Shown here: positions 34,788 to 44,584 of the stretch, one piece after another
Layout: every line of letters starts with the position of its first letter
Numbering within the stretch: the stretch's first letter is position 1
Assembly (NCBI RefSeq): GCF_017161445.1
Contig: NZ_CP071060.1
Coordinates: 496,001-560,000 of the forward strand
DNA length: 64,000 bases
Direction of reading: 5' to 3'
From: Niveibacterium microcysteis
Lineage (GTDB): Bacteria > Pseudomonadota > Gammaproteobacteria > Burkholderiales > Rhodocyclaceae
The notes under the pieces: model-generated
Seen by the model: the letters and a program-made list of their open reading frames with translations, nothing else
Database searches by the model: none
Told to the model about the DNA's origin: nothing
Program-made: the position numbers and the translations under genes

Positions 34788-35273
34788 TCAGCCGGCACGA
34801 ACATCGCTCCACGCTGCGCCGGTGAGGGTGGCGAGCTGAGCGGGGGCGAGGGGGAAGACGGAGAAGGGCGTGCCGGCAGCCGCCCAGACCGTAGTGAAGC
34901 GTTGCAGATCAGTGTCGAGCAGCAGGCGCACCGGCTGCGCGTGGCCCAAGGGTGCGACGCCGCCGATGGCATAGCCGGTGGCGCTGCGTACGAAATCGGC
35001 GTCGGCACGTTTGAGCTTTTCGCCGACCAGCGCGGCGACCTTTTCTTCGCTGACGCGGTTGTCGCCGCTGGCGACCACGACGATGGCCTGCCCGCTATCG
35101 GCGCCGCGAAAGACGATGGACTTGGCGATCTCGGCGACGCTGCAACCAATCGCGGCGGCGGCTTCGGCCGAGGTGCGGGTGGGCTGGTCGAACTCGACGA
35201 CTTTTACGTCGAGCCCTGTGTCGTGCAGCAGTTGCTGGGTGCGCAGGGCGGTGGGGTGGCTGGCGGGTTTCAT
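34788..35273 (-). CDS. YbaK/EbsC-type aminoacyl-tRNA deacylase
   Basis: A 161-aa trans-editing protein fold. Family blocks are the conserved Lys region GCSVAEIAKSIVFRG and the GYAIGGVAPLGH motif that forms the deacylation pocket. It probably hydrolyses mischarged tRNA (Cys-tRNAPro for YbaK, or a related substrate for the EbsC/ProX branches). The exact tRNA cannot be set. The ATG at 35273 (MKPASHPTALR) is chosen. It lies 33 bases upstream of mgsA and after the ilvD terminator, so it starts a new transcript. Confidence 0.85.
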   Translation of the reverse strand: MKPASHPTALRTQQLLHDTGLDVKVVEFDQPTRTSAEAAAAIGCSVAEIAKSIVFRGADSGQAIVVVASGDNRVSEEKVAALVGEKLKRADADFVRSATGYAIGGVAPLGHAQPVRLLLDTDLQRFTTVWAAAGTPFSVFPLAPAQLATLTGAAWSDVRAG

Positions 35274-35310
35274 CGTTGCGGCGGAAAAGAGTCCGGCCGT
35301 ATCCGGAATC

Positions 35311-35338
35311 AAAAAGGGCCACGCGTCCGGCGTGGCCC
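35311..35338 (-). terminator. Rho-independent terminator of ilvD
   Basis: On the minus strand GGGCCACGC and GCGTGGCCC form a perfect 9-bp stem around CGGAC, followed by TTTTT. It lies 8 bases after the ilvD stop. Confidence 0.9.
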
Positions 35339-35345
35339 TGGGTGC

Positions 35346-37208
35346 TTAGCGCTTGAGCTGCGAGAGGTCGCGTACCGCGCCGGTATCTGCGCTGGTGGTC
35401 ATCGCAGCGTAGGCGAGCAATGCCTGCGAGACGGGGCGCACGCGCGAGGCCGGCTTCCAGGCCTTGTCGCCACGGGCTTCCATCGCGGCCTGGCGACGCA
35501 CCAGTTCTTCGTCGCTCACCGCGAGGTGGATGCGGCGGTTCGGGATGTCGATCTCGATCGTGTCGCCGTCCTGCACGAGGCCGATTGCGCCGCCCATCGC
35601 GGCTTCGGGCGATGCGTGCCCGATCGACAGGCCGGATGTGCCACCGGAGAAGCGGCCATCGGTGAGCAGCGCGCACTGTTTGCCGAGCCCGCGGCTCTTC
35701 AGGTAGCTGGTCGGATAGAGCATCTCCTGCATGCCCGGACCGCCCTTGGGGCCTTCGTAGCGGATCACGACGACATGGCCGGCCTGCACCTTCTCGGAGA
35801 GGATGCCTTCGACGGCGTCTTCCTGGCTCTCGAACACGATGGCCTTGCCGGTGAACTTCCAGATGGATTCATCGACACCGGCGGTCTTCACGATGCAGCC
35901 CTTTTCCGCGATGTTGCCGGTCAGCACGGCAAGGCCGCCGTCCTTCGAGTAGGCGTGCTCGACATCACGGATGCAGCCTGCGGTGCGGTCCAGATCCAGT
36001 TCCGGGAAACGCTTGTCCTGGCTGAAGGCGACCTGGGTCGGCACGCCGCCCGGCGCCGCAAGGTAGAAGTTGAAGACATCCTGGCTGTGGGCGTGCATCA
36101 CGTCCCAGGTGTCCAGCGCGCCACCCAGCGTCTTGCTATGCACCGTGTGGCATTCGCGGTGCAGCAGGCCGCCGCGCGCGAGTTCGCCTAGGATGCCCAT
36201 CACGCCGCCGGCGCGGTGCACATCTTCGATGTGGTACTTGTCGGTCATCGGGGCGACCTTGCACAGGCAAGGCACCTTGCGCGAGATGCGATCGATGTCC
36301 TTCATCTTGAAGTCGACCTGCGCCTCGTGTGCGGCAGCCAGCAGGTGCAGCACGGTGTTGGTCGAGCCGCCCATCGCAACATCCAGCGCAACGGCGTTCT
36401 CGAAAGCCTCGAAGGTCGCGATCGAGCGCGGCAGCACGGAGGCGTCGTCCTGCTCGTAGTAGCGCTTGCACAGCTCCACCGCGAGCCGGCCGGCGCGCAG
36501 GAAGAGTTGCTTGCGATCGGCATGCGTGGCGACGATGGTGCCGTTGCCCGGCAGCGAGAGGCCCAGCGCCTCGGTGAGGCAGTTCATCGAATTCGCGGTG
36601 AACATGCCGGAACACGAACCGCAGGTCGGGCAGGCCGAGCGTTCGACTTCGTCGACTTCCGCGTCGCTGACCGCCTTGTCGGCAGCCTTCACCATCGCAT
36701 CGACGAGGTCGAGCTTGATGATCTTCTGCCCGGCCGGGTCGGCCACGGTGACCTTGCCGGCTTCCATCGGGCCGCCGGAGACGAACACCGTGGGGATGTT
36801 CAGGCGCAGCGCGGCCATCAGCATCCCTGGGGTGATCTTGTCGCAGTTGCTGATGCACACCAGCGCATCGGCGCAGTGTGCGTTGGCCATGTACTCGACC
36901 GAGTCGGCAATCAGCTCGCGGCTGGGCAGCGAGTACAACATGCCGCCGTGGCCCATGGCGATGCCGTCGTCCACCGCGATGGTGTTGAATTCCTTGGCGA
37001 TGCCGCCGGCCGCCTCGATTTCGCGCGCGACCATCTGGCCCAGATCCTTCAGGTGCACATGGCCCGGCACGAACTGCGTGAAGCTGTTGGCGATCGCGAT
37101 GATCGGCTTGCCGAAGTCGCCATCCTTCATGCCAGTGGCGCGCCACAGGGCGCGTGCGCCGGCCATGTTGCGGCCGTGGGTGGACGTACGGGAACGGTAC
37201 TCAGGCAT
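35346..37208 (-). CDS. ilvD: Dihydroxy-acid dehydratase
   Basis: A 620-aa iron-sulfur enzyme that dehydrates 2,3-dihydroxy acids to 2-oxo acids in valine, isoleucine and leucine synthesis. It supplies 2-oxoisovalerate used by LeuA. The start [26 protein letters not shown] and the cluster cysteines ([28 protein letters not shown]) are all present. The ATG at 37208 follows GGAGTGAG. It is divergent from lgt and has its own terminator. Confidence 0.97.
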   Translation of the reverse strand: MPEYRSRTSTHGRNMAGARALWRATGMKDGDFGKPIIAIANSFTQFVPGHVHLKDLGQMVAREIEAAGGIAKEFNTIAVDDGIAMGHGGMLYSLPSRELIADSVEYMANAHCADALVCISNCDKITPGMLMAALRLNIPTVFVSGGPMEAGKVTVADPAGQKIIKLDLVDAMVKAADKAVSDAEVDEVERSACPTCGSCSGMFTANSMNCLTEALGLSLPGNGTIVATHADRKQLFLRAGRLAVELCKRYYEQDDASVLPRSIATFEAFENAVALDVAMGGSTNTVLHLLAAAHEAQVDFKMKDIDRISRKVPCLCKVAPMTDKYHIEDVHRAGGVMGILGELARGGLLHRECHTVHSKTLGGALDTWDVMHAHSQDVFNFYLAAPGGVPTQVAFSQDKRFPELDLDRTAGCIRDVEHAYSKDGGLAVLTGNIAEKGCIVKTAGVDESIWKFTGKAIVFESQEDAVEGILSEKVQAGHVVVIRYEGPKGGPGMQEMLYPTSYLKSRGLGKQCALLTDGRFSGGTSGLSIGHASPEAAMGGAIGLVQDGDTIEIDIPNRRIHLAVSDEELVRRQAAMEARGDKAWKPASRVRPVSQALLAYAAMTTSADTGAVRDLSQLKR

Positions 37209-37436
37209 GGTGCTCACTCCAGGAAATGGCGCCGTCGGCGCCCGGCGACGCTGTTTGTCACAGCGGCACCGATACAATTCAGCTTTTCCGGAACGCGGGG
37301 CCGGCGCGGCGGATTGCGCTGCAAGGGGCCGATGAGCCCCGGCGCGACAACCCGGACCGCCCGGAAGCCAGAGGTGGGTTGCACCGCCTCGCATCCGACC
37401 TAAAAGATCAATTCTAGCGAAACTGGAAGCCCATCA

Positions 37437-38291
37437 ATGCTTGTTCATCCGCAGTTCGACCCGATTGCTGTCTCGCTCGGCCCGCTGGCCGTGCGCTGGT
37501 ACGGTCTGATGTACCTGGTCGCCTTCATGCTTTTCGTGACGCTGGGCAAGTGGCGCGCCAAGCATGGCCCGATCAAGGGCTGGGTCGAGAAGGATCTCGA
37601 CGACCTGCTGTTCTGGGGCGTGCTGGGTGTGGTGCTGGGCGGCCGCCTGGGCTATGTGCTGTTCTACAAGCCGGCGTACTACCTTGGTCACCCGGCGGAA
37701 ATCCTGGCGGTCTGGCAGGGGGGCATGAGTTTCCACGGGGGCTTCCTCGGCGTGCTGGTCGCACTATGGTTCTTCGGCCGCAAGACCGGGCGCAGCTTTC
37801 TGCAGGTGGGCGATTTCGTCGCGCCGCTGGTGCCGCTGGGCCTGGCCGCAGGCCGCATGGGCAATTTCATCAACGGTGAGCTGTGGGGGCGCATCACCTC
37901 GCCCGACGCATGGTGGGCAATGATGTTCCCGCAAGCGGCGAATGAGGACCGCGCCGCCGCGCTGCTCGACCCGGCCCTGATGGCGCAGCTCGCGCAATAC
38001 GGCGGTTTGCCGCGCCATGCCTCGCAGCTCTACCAGTTTGCGCTGGAAGGGGTGTGTCTGTTCGTGATCCTGTGGCTGGTGTCGCGCAAGGCTCGCCCGG
38101 TCGGTTTCATGGGGGCGAGCTTCCTGATCGGCTACGGCACCTTCCGCTTCATCGCGGAATTTGCCCGCCAACCGGACGATTTCCTCGGCCTGCTGGCCGG
38201 GCAGCTTTCGATGGGGCAATGGTTGTCGCTGCCGATGATCCTGATCGGCGCCGCGATCATGGCGCTGAGCCTCAAAGGCAAGCTGCGCTGA
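37437..38291 (+). CDS. lgt: Prolipoprotein diacylglyceryl transferase
   Basis: A 284-aa inner-membrane enzyme that transfers diacylglycerol from phosphatidylglycerol to the lipobox cysteine, the first step of lipoprotein maturation. Several helices are visible, with the Lgt signature [16 protein letters not shown] and the conserved RHASQLYQ and [11 protein letters not shown] blocks. It is required by the several lipoproteins encoded in this window. A short hairpin terminator follows. Confidence 0.96.
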   Translation: MLVHPQFDPIAVSLGPLAVRWYGLMYLVAFMLFVTLGKWRAKHGPIKGWVEKDLDDLLFWGVLGVVLGGRLGYVLFYKPAYYLGHPAEILAVWQGGMSFHGGFLGVLVALWFFGRKTGRSFLQVGDFVAPLVPLGLAAGRMGNFINGELWGRITSPDAWWAMMFPQAANEDRAAALLDPALMAQLAQYGGLPRHASQLYQFALEGVCLFVILWLVSRKARPVGFMGASFLIGYGTFRFIAEFARQPDDFLGLLAGQLSMGQWLSLPMILIGAAIMALSLKGKLR

Positions 38292-38300
38292 ATACAAGAA

Positions 38301-38320
38301 CGGGGGCCGTGGCCCCCGTT
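38301..38320 (+). terminator. Hairpin terminator after lgt
   Basis: ACGGGGGCC and GGCCCCCGT pair in a very tight loop, followed by the weakly T-rich TGCTGTTCTG. It could also end the convergent SYLF gene transcript. Confidence 0.6.
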
Positions 38321-38343
38321 GCTGTTCTGGGCGAACGCGTGCT

Positions 38344-38916
38344 TCAGTTGAGTTCGTCGTAGCGGTAGTACTTAGTGGCCTTCGCGGTCAGCTCAAGTGC
38401 CAGGCCGTCGCCTTGCAACTGATAGATCCACACGCCGTCATCCACTGCGAAGGCGCCGGCATAGGCGCCGCCGCTCTGCTTGTACTTCGCGGTGGCATTG
38501 GCCTGGCCTGAGGTCTCGAAGCTGCCGGACATGAATTTCTTCAGCTTCGCTTCATCGAGGAAGACCCAGACCTGGGAGAACTTCTTCACCCCCATGCCCA
38601 GGCCCGCCTGCACTTCCACCATCTTCAGGAACACTTCCTTGCCCGCCTTGTTGTAGGCGATGCCCTTGCCCGATCCACCGCCCGCGACGAGGATCTTCAT
38701 GCCGAAGTTGTTGATCACGGCGTAGCCCGCGGCGCCGGCGATCAAGGACTTTGCTGACGGCTGTGTGCGGTACAGCTTGTTCAGCGTTGCCTTGACGTCC
38801 TTGCGGATCGTGGCGCGTTCCTTTTCCTTCTCTTTCGCGCTCATGGCCGCCGAGGCGAACATTGGCGTGAGCGCCAGAAGCAGTGCGAGTGCGCCACCCA
38901 TCAGTCGTGCTTGCAT
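38344..38916 (-). CDS. SYLF/YSC84-domain secreted protein
   Basis: A 190-aa protein with a signal peptide (MQARLMGGALALLLALTPMFASA) and a SYLF (YSC84) lipid-binding domain. Typical blocks are AKSLIAGAAGYAVINNFGMKILVAGGGSGKGIAY and VEVQAGLGMGVKKFSQVWVFLDE. Bacterial members are periplasmic or outer-membrane associated and presumed to bind lipid; no reaction is known. The ATG at 38916 is used. Divergent from the RND pump genes. Confidence 0.85.
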   Translation of the reverse strand: MQARLMGGALALLLALTPMFASAAMSAKEKEKERATIRKDVKATLNKLYRTQPSAKSLIAGAAGYAVINNFGMKILVAGGGSGKGIAYNKAGKEVFLKMVEVQAGLGMGVKKFSQVWVFLDEAKLKKFMSGSFETSGQANATAKYKQSGGAYAGAFAVDDGVWIYQLQGDGLALELTAKATKYYRYDELN

Positions 38917-39186
38917 GTCGATATCCCTCGTTCTTGTGCCATGGAGAACCAATGCTGCACTGGCGTTGCCGGGTCGGGTTGATGCGGGTCAGGCGATCGC
39001 CTTGGCGTACTGCCAAGGGCTTTGTGTGGCCGTCGTTGGAGCCTAGCCGAAGCACTTATGTGTGCCAATGTATCTTTATGTCGCAATTGCCATACTACGT
39101 GGCACGGGCGACGGTAAGCTCGCGGGACTTTTGGTCATGAATTGCCACGGAAATCCGAAATGATGTCCCGCCCCGGAGTGTTTCGC

Positions 39187-40299
39187 ATGTCGCGTTTTGT
39201 TGCCTTCATCGCTGTTGCGCTGCTTGGCGCAACGCTGAGCGCCTGCAGCCCGAACAAGAACGACGCGGCCGAAGCCGCGAAGAAGGCAGCTTCGCAGCCA
39301 TTGTTGCTGGCGCCCGAGGATGTCGCCCGTGTAGACAGTGCCCTGCACGCCGGCGGTCCGGTACTGACGGGCTCGCTGCAGCCCGAGCGCCGCGCGGACC
39401 TGCGCGCCGAGGTGTCAACGACGGTGCTGCAGGTGTTGCGCGACAACGGCGACGTGGTCCGCAAGGGCGACCTGCTGGTCCGCATGGACGACACGTCGAT
39501 CCGCGACAGCCTGTCGTCTGCCGAGGAAGCCGCGCGTGCCGCAGAGCGTTCGCTGGACCAGTCCGAGCGGCAGTTCAAGCGCCTGACCACGCTGCAGGGG
39601 CAGGGCATGAGCTCGACCCAGTCGGTGGAGGACGCTGAAGCCCGCCGCAACCAGGCGCAGAGCGATCTGGCTGCCGCACGCGCCCGCGTGGTGGCGGCGC
39701 GTCAGCAACTGCAGCGTACCGAAGTGCGTGCCCCGTTCGACGGCGTGGTCAGCGACCGCAAAGTCTCTGCGGGCGACACCGCGCAGATTGGCAAGGAGCT
39801 GCTGAAGGTGATCGACCCTGCCAGCATGCGCTTCGAAGGCCTGGTGTCGGTGGAGCGCGTGGCCGAGCTCAAGGCCGGCCAGCTTGTGCATTTCCGCGTC
39901 GCTGGCGCGAACCGCGCCGCTTTTGTGGGCCATGTGCAGCACATCGCGCCGAGCGCTGACGACGTGACGCGCCAGGTTTCGGTTCGTGTATCCGTCGAAG
40001 GCGATGTGCCGCGGGTGGCCGGCCTGTACGCGGAAGGGCAGGTGGTGAGTTCCGGCGAAGCGGTCGCGATGTTGCCGGAGGCATCGCTGACGCGTGAGGG
40101 CGACCATGTGTATGCCTGGCGTGTGGCCGCCGGAAAACTGCACAAGGTCGCGGTGACCTTGGGCGACCGCGATGCCCGCAACGGTTTGTGGGTGGTACGC
40201 GCTGGCGTTGCCGCTGGCGATGAGGTGCTGCGTGCGCCGAACACTGGCCTGGTTGACGGCCAGCCGGTCGAGCGTGCTGCGGCCAAGGCACAGAAGTAA
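39187..40299 (+). CDS. RND efflux periplasmic adaptor lipoprotein
   Basis: A 370-aa membrane-fusion protein. A lipoprotein signal (MSRFVAFIAVALLGATLSAC) is followed by the lipoyl/barrel-sandwich halves (VLRDNGDVVRKGDLLVRMDDTSI and TEVRAPFDGVVSDRKVSAGDT). They flank an alpha-helical hairpin rich in Ala/Glu/Arg (about 110-165), and a beta-barrel domain follows. It bridges the pump to an outer-membrane channel, which is not encoded nearby. The permease gene follows after 32 bases. Confidence 0.92.
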   Translation: MSRFVAFIAVALLGATLSACSPNKNDAAEAAKKAASQPLLLAPEDVARVDSALHAGGPVLTGSLQPERRADLRAEVSTTVLQVLRDNGDVVRKGDLLVRMDDTSIRDSLSSAEEAARAAERSLDQSERQFKRLTTLQGQGMSSTQSVEDAEARRNQAQSDLAAARARVVAARQQLQRTEVRAPFDGVVSDRKVSAGDTAQIGKELLKVIDPASMRFEGLVSVERVAELKAGQLVHFRVAGANRAAFVGHVQHIAPSADDVTRQVSVRVSVEGDVPRVAGLYAEGQVVSSGEAVAMLPEASLTREGDHVYAWRVAAGKLHKVAVTLGDRDARNGLWVVRAGVAAGDEVLRAPNTGLVDGQPVERAAAKAQK

Positions 40300-40331
40300 G
40301 ACGCCCCACACCCACTCAGAGCGCGACCACC

Positions 40332-43300
40332 ATGTTCCTGTCCGATTTCAGTATCCGCCGTCCGATCGCGATGGTGGTGATCATCCTGGGCTTGATGTTT
40401 GCCGGCCTGCTGGCGCTCAACAAGCTGCGCGTCAACCAGATTCCGGATGTGCAGCCACCCGTGCTGGTGGTCAGCATTGCCTACCCTGGCGCCTCGCCCG
40501 ACTCGGTCGAGCGCGAGGTGATCAACCGGGTTGAAAAGGCGTTGCAAAGCATCGCCGGCATCGACGAAGTGCGCTCGACCGCAGCCGAGGGCAGCGCAAC
40601 GATCGTGCTGATCTTCAAGTTCAGCAAGAACCTGATCGAAGCGGCCGACGAGGTCCGTAACGCGATTGCCTCGGTGCGCTACAAGCTGCCGGTGGAAATG
40701 CGCGAACCGGTGCTTGAGCGCGTCGATCCGTCGGCGGAGCCGATCATGCAGCTGGCGCTGTCGTCGTCGACGATGACGCATGCCGAACTCTCGCGTTACG
40801 CCGAGGACCAGCTTGCCGACCGTTTCCGCGCGATTCCCGGCGTCTCGGTGGTCGAGGTGCGTGGCGCGTTGAAGCGCGAACTGTCGGTGTTGCTGCATGC
40901 CGAAAAGCTGCGCGCGTTCAATGTGTCGGTCGCCGAGGTGGTCGCTGCGCTGCGTGCGCAGAACGCCACCGCGCCGGTCGGCAAGGTGCGCGGCGAGTTG
41001 CAGGACCAGAGCATCCGCCTCGTCGGCCGTATCGAGCGCCCGGCGGAGTTCGAGCAGATCGTCGTGCAGCGGCGCGGCGAACAAGTCGTGCGGCTGGGGC
41101 AGGTCGCCACGGTGCGCGACGGCTTCAACGACATCGACAGCCTGTCGGTACGCAATGGCCAGCCTAACGTCGGCTTGTCGGTGATCCGCTCGCGCGATTC
41201 GTCGACGGTGACGATTGCCGACAAGGTACGCAAGCTGGTCGAGACGGTCGGCAAGGAACTGCCCAAGGGCACCACGCTGGTCGTCACGCGCGACGGCGGC
41301 GAGGAAGCGCAGGACAGCCTCAACAACGTGGTGCATGCGCTGATCTTTGGCGCGGGGCTCACGGTGCTGGTGGTGTACGCCTTCCTCAATTCCTGGCGTT
41401 CCACGCTGATCACCGCGCTGTCGCTGCCGACCTCGGTGATCGCGGCCTTCATCGCGGTGTGGCTATGCGGCTTCTCGCTCAACTTCATGAGTCTGCTCGG
41501 GCTCTCGCTCGCGATCGGGGTGCTGATCGACGATGCGATCGTGGTGCGAGAGAACATCGTGCGACACATGGAGGCCGGCGAGGACCGCATGACGGCGGCG
41601 CTGCGCGGCACGGCGGAGATCGGCCCGGCGGTGGCGGCAACCACCTTCTCTATCGTTGCGGTGTTCGTGCCGGTGGCCTTCATGCAGGGCATGTCGGGCG
41701 AATGGTTCCGCCCCTTCGGCCTGACCGTCGTGACCTCGGTGCTGGTGAGCCTGTTCATCAGCTTTACCTTGGATCCGATGCTGTCCGCCTACTGGGGCGA
41801 CCCGGCTGGGCACCACCTTGCGCCGAAGCGCGGGCTGGCTGAAAAGCTGGCGCACTTCAACGTCTGGTTCGATCGCCAGTCGGAGCGCTATGGCCGTCTG
41901 GTCGCCTGGGCATTGCACCACCGCGCGTGGATGTTTGCCTTCGCGGCTGCGAGCTTCGTCGCCGCGATCGGACTCCAGGTGAAGTTCGGTGGGTCGAGCT
42001 TCCTGCCCGCGTCGGACAACCCGGTGATCGCGGTTGATGTGCGCACGCCCGCGTCGAGCAGCCTTGAATACGCGCGACGCAAACTGGAGGCCGCAGCAAC
42101 GCTGGCCCGCACGATTCCCGAAACGGTGGCGACCAACAGCCAAATCAACCCCGATGGCGGTCGCATCTACCTCGACATCGGCAAGAGCTCCGAGCGCAAG
42201 CGTTCGGCCCAGCAGATCGCGAGCGACCTGCGGATCAAGCTCAAGCAGCTCGTCGGTGCCGAATATGTGGTGCTCGACGACCTGAACAACGGCGCGCAGA
42301 AGCCGGTGCAGATCCGCTTCCATGGTGCCGACGCCCGCACGCTGCAGGCGATTACCAACGACTTCATGGCGCGCTTGCGCAAAGTGCCGGGCGCGGTCGA
42401 CGTCGGGCTCTCGGAACAGGACCCGCAGGACGAACTGCGGATCGAACTTGACCGCGGGCTCGCCAACGCGCTGGGCATCTCGGCCAACGATGCGGCACAG
42501 GCACTGCGGGTGGCCTTTGCCGGCGTCGAGGTCGGTGACTGGGTGGACCCGGCCGGTGAAACGCGCGATGTGGCGGTGCGACTGGCGCCGGAAGACCGCG
42601 TCGACGCGGGCAACATCGAGCGACTGCCGATCGCCGTGGCCGGCAGCGGTGCCGTGGTGCCGCTTGACCAGATCGCCACCATCACCACCGGCAAGGGGCC
42701 GTCGAAGATTCAGCATATCGACGGCAAGCGCATGGTGACCGTGTCGGCGAACGCACAAGGTCGCTCGCCCGGCGAGGTGACCGAAGACGCGATGAAGCTC
42801 GCCAAGTCGATCGCCTTCCCGCCCGGCTACGGGCTCGAACTGGGTGGTGCCTCGAAGGACCAGCAGGAAGTGTTCGGCGCCATGCTGATCGCGCTGCTGT
42901 CTGGCATCGGCATGATGTACTTCGTGCTGGTGATCCAGTTCGGCTCTTTCACCGCGCCGCTGCCGGTGATGCTGTCCTTGCCGCTGTCGCTGATCGGTGT
43001 GGTGCTCGCGCTGCTGCTGACGCGCGGCACGATGAACCTGATGAGCCTGATCGGCGTGATCATGCTGATGGGGCTGGTCGCGAAGAACGCGATCCTGCTG
43101 CTGGACGCTGCGCGCAAGCTCGAGAGCGAAGGCATGGATCGTGAAGAGGCGCTGATGACCGCGGGCCGCAAGCGCTTGCGCCCGATCCTGATGACCACCT
43201 TTGCGCTGATCGCAGGCATGTTGCCGGTCGCGATCGGTGTCGGCGAGGGCGGCGAGTTCTACAGCCCGATGGCAGTGGCGATCATCGGCGGCACGATCAC

Positions 43301-43529
43301 CTCGACGCTGCTGACGCTACTGGTGATTCCGAGCTTCTACGATTCGATCGAGATCAAGCGCGACTCGGCGATCCGCAAGTTCCAGCGCCGCGAAGCGCGC
43401 GGCAATGCCTTCCTCGCCTTCGTCACCACACTCGCGGAAGCCTTCGCCGCGTTGTTGGGCTTGCGCCTGCTGTGGCGTGGCTTCAAGTGGCTGTTCCGGG
43501 CGCTGCGTCGCAGCCCTGGCGTCGCCTGA
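40332..43529 (+). CDS. RND multidrug/solute efflux permease (AcrB family)
   Basis: A 1065-aa proton-driven pump of the inner membrane. Two halves each have a membrane bundle and a large periplasmic loop. Hallmarks are FSIRRPIAMVVIILGLMFAG at the start, LSLAIGVLIDDAIVVRENIVRH (helix 4 with the paired Asp proton-relay residues), and MLMGLVAKNAILLLDAARK in the second half. The last ~50 residues form a basic cytoplasmic tail (KRDSAIRKFQRREARG, WRGFKWLFRALRR). Substrates cannot be predicted. A strong terminator ends the operon. Confidence 0.93.
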   Translation: MFLSDFSIRRPIAMVVIILGLMFAGLLALNKLRVNQIPDVQPPVLVVSIAYPGASPDSVEREVINRVEKALQSIAGIDEVRSTAAEGSATIVLIFKFSKNLIEAADEVRNAIASVRYKLPVEMREPVLERVDPSAEPIMQLALSSSTMTHAELSRYAEDQLADRFRAIPGVSVVEVRGALKRELSVLLHAEKLRAFNVSVAEVVAALRAQNATAPVGKVRGELQDQSIRLVGRIERPAEFEQIVVQRRGEQVVRLGQVATVRDGFNDIDSLSVRNGQPNVGLSVIRSRDSSTVTIADKVRKLVETVGKELPKGTTLVVTRDGGEEAQDSLNNVVHALIFGAGLTVLVVYAFLNSWRSTLITALSLPTSVIAAFIAVWLCGFSLNFMSLLGLSLAIGVLIDDAIVVRENIVRHMEAGEDRMTAALRGTAEIGPAVAATTFSIVAVFVPVAFMQGMSGEWFRPFGLTVVTSVLVSLFISFTLDPMLSAYWGDPAGHHLAPKRGLAEKLAHFNVWFDRQSERYGRLVAWALHHRAWMFAFAAASFVAAIGLQVKFGGSSFLPASDNPVIAVDVRTPASSSLEYARRKLEAAATLARTIPETVATNSQINPDGGRIYLDIGKSSERKRSAQQIASDLRIKLKQLVGAEYVVLDDLNNGAQKPVQIRFHGADARTLQAITNDFMARLRKVPGAVDVGLSEQDPQDELRIELDRGLANALGISANDAAQALRVAFAGVEVGDWVDPAGETRDVAVRLAPEDRVDAGNIERLPIAVAGSGAVVPLDQIATITTGKGPSKIQHIDGKRMVTVSANAQGRSPGEVTEDAMKLAKSIAFPPGYGLELGGASKDQQEVFGAMLIALLSGIGMMYFVLVIQFGSFTAPLPVMLSLPLSLIGVVLALLLTRGTMNLMSLIGVIMLMGLVAKNAILLLDAARKLESEGMDREEALMTAGRKRLRPILMTTFALIAGMLPVAIGVGEGGEFYSPMAVAIIGGTITSTLLTLLVIPSFYDSIEIKRDSAIRKFQRREARGNAFLAFVTTLAEAFAALLGLRLLWRGFKWLFRALRRSPGVA

Positions 43530-43548
43530 TCCGCGCGCTGGAAACAAC

Positions 43549-43590
43549 ACGGGCCACAGCGGCATCGCACGCTGTGGCCCGTTTGCTTTT
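43549..43590 (+). terminator. Rho-independent terminator of the RND operon
   Basis: ACGGGCCACAGC (43549-43560) and GCTGTGGCCCGT (43571-43582) form a perfect 12-bp stem with a 10-base loop, followed by TTGCTTTTG. It lies between convergent genes. Confidence 0.88.
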
Positions 43591-43620
43591 GGTCTGCCGC
43601 GCCGGCGCGGCCTTGGCCGC

Positions 43621-44439
43621 TTAGCCGCGGTAGCGGTTCACGTCGTCGCGGGTGGCGAGTGCCACGGCGCGCGCGGCATCGGCGAAGTCCTCGCCCTTGC
43701 CAGCATAGAGAATCGCGCGCGAGGACGAGATCATCAGGCCGCTGCCAGCGGCCGTGCGGCCGGCCTTGACGGTGGCTTCGACATCGCCGCCCTGTGCGCC
43801 GATGCCCGGCACCAGCAGCGGCACGTCGCCGACGATCTTGCGTACATCCGCGAGTTCCTGCGGGAAGGTCGCGCCGACCACCAGCGCGGCTTGGCCGTGC
43901 GGGTTCCACTTGGTGGCGACGAGCTCGGCGACATGCTGATAGAGCTTGCGACCAGCGCCGACTTCGAGGAACTGCAGGTCGGACCCGCCCGGGTTGGAGG
44001 TGCGGCACAGCACGATCAGGCCGCGGTCCTTCCATTCCAGGTAGGGCTCGACCGAGTCGAAGCCCATGTAGGGGTTCACCGTCAGCGCGTCGGCCTGGTA
44101 GCGCTCGAAGGCTTCGCGGGCGTACTGCTGCGCGGTGGCGCCGATGTCGCCGCGCTTCGCGTCCAGCACCACCGGCACCTGCGGGTGCTTGGCGTGAATG
44201 TGCGCGATCAGCGCTTCGAGCTGATCTTCGGCGCGGGCGGCGGCGAAGTAGGCAATCTGCGGTTTGAAGGCGCACGCGAGATCGGCGGTGGCGTCGACGA
44301 TGGCGCGGCAGAACTCGAATACCGCATCCGGGCGCCCCTTCAGATGGGCGGGAAATTTGGCGGGGTCGGGGTCGAGGCCCACGCAGAGCAGCGAGTTCTG
44401 GGTGCGCCAGGCGGCGTCGAGGCGGGAACGAAAGTCCAT
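43621..44439 (-). CDS. pyrF: Orotidine 5'-phosphate decarboxylase (group 2)
   Basis: The last step of UMP synthesis, decarboxylating OMP. At 272 aa it is the longer class. It starts [25 protein letters not shown], with [11 protein letters not shown] and the catalytic [18 protein letters not shown], then the phosphate site VGATFPQE...[12 protein letters not shown]. The ATG at 44439 is chosen; longer in-frame starts are unconserved. A single-gene transcript. Confidence 0.96.
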   Translation of the reverse strand: MDFRSRLDAAWRTQNSLLCVGLDPDPAKFPAHLKGRPDAVFEFCRAIVDATADLACAFKPQIAYFAAARAEDQLEALIAHIHAKHPQVPVVLDAKRGDIGATAQQYAREAFERYQADALTVNPYMGFDSVEPYLEWKDRGLIVLCRTSNPGGSDLQFLEVGAGRKLYQHVAELVATKWNPHGQAALVVGATFPQELADVRKIVGDVPLLVPGIGAQGGDVEATVKAGRTAAGSGLMISSSRAILYAGKGEDFADAARAVALATRDDVNRYRG

Positions 44440-44584
44440 GAACGTGATCCTTGCAGTCAGACGCGGGATTCTACCCGCGAGCCGTGGCGCGCCGCGCAAA
44501 GCCAAGGGTACGAGCGGTCAACATCCTCGGGGGCTTTTCGCGCGACAATCACGCGATTCCCTCATGCCCCGTACAGGAGGCTTC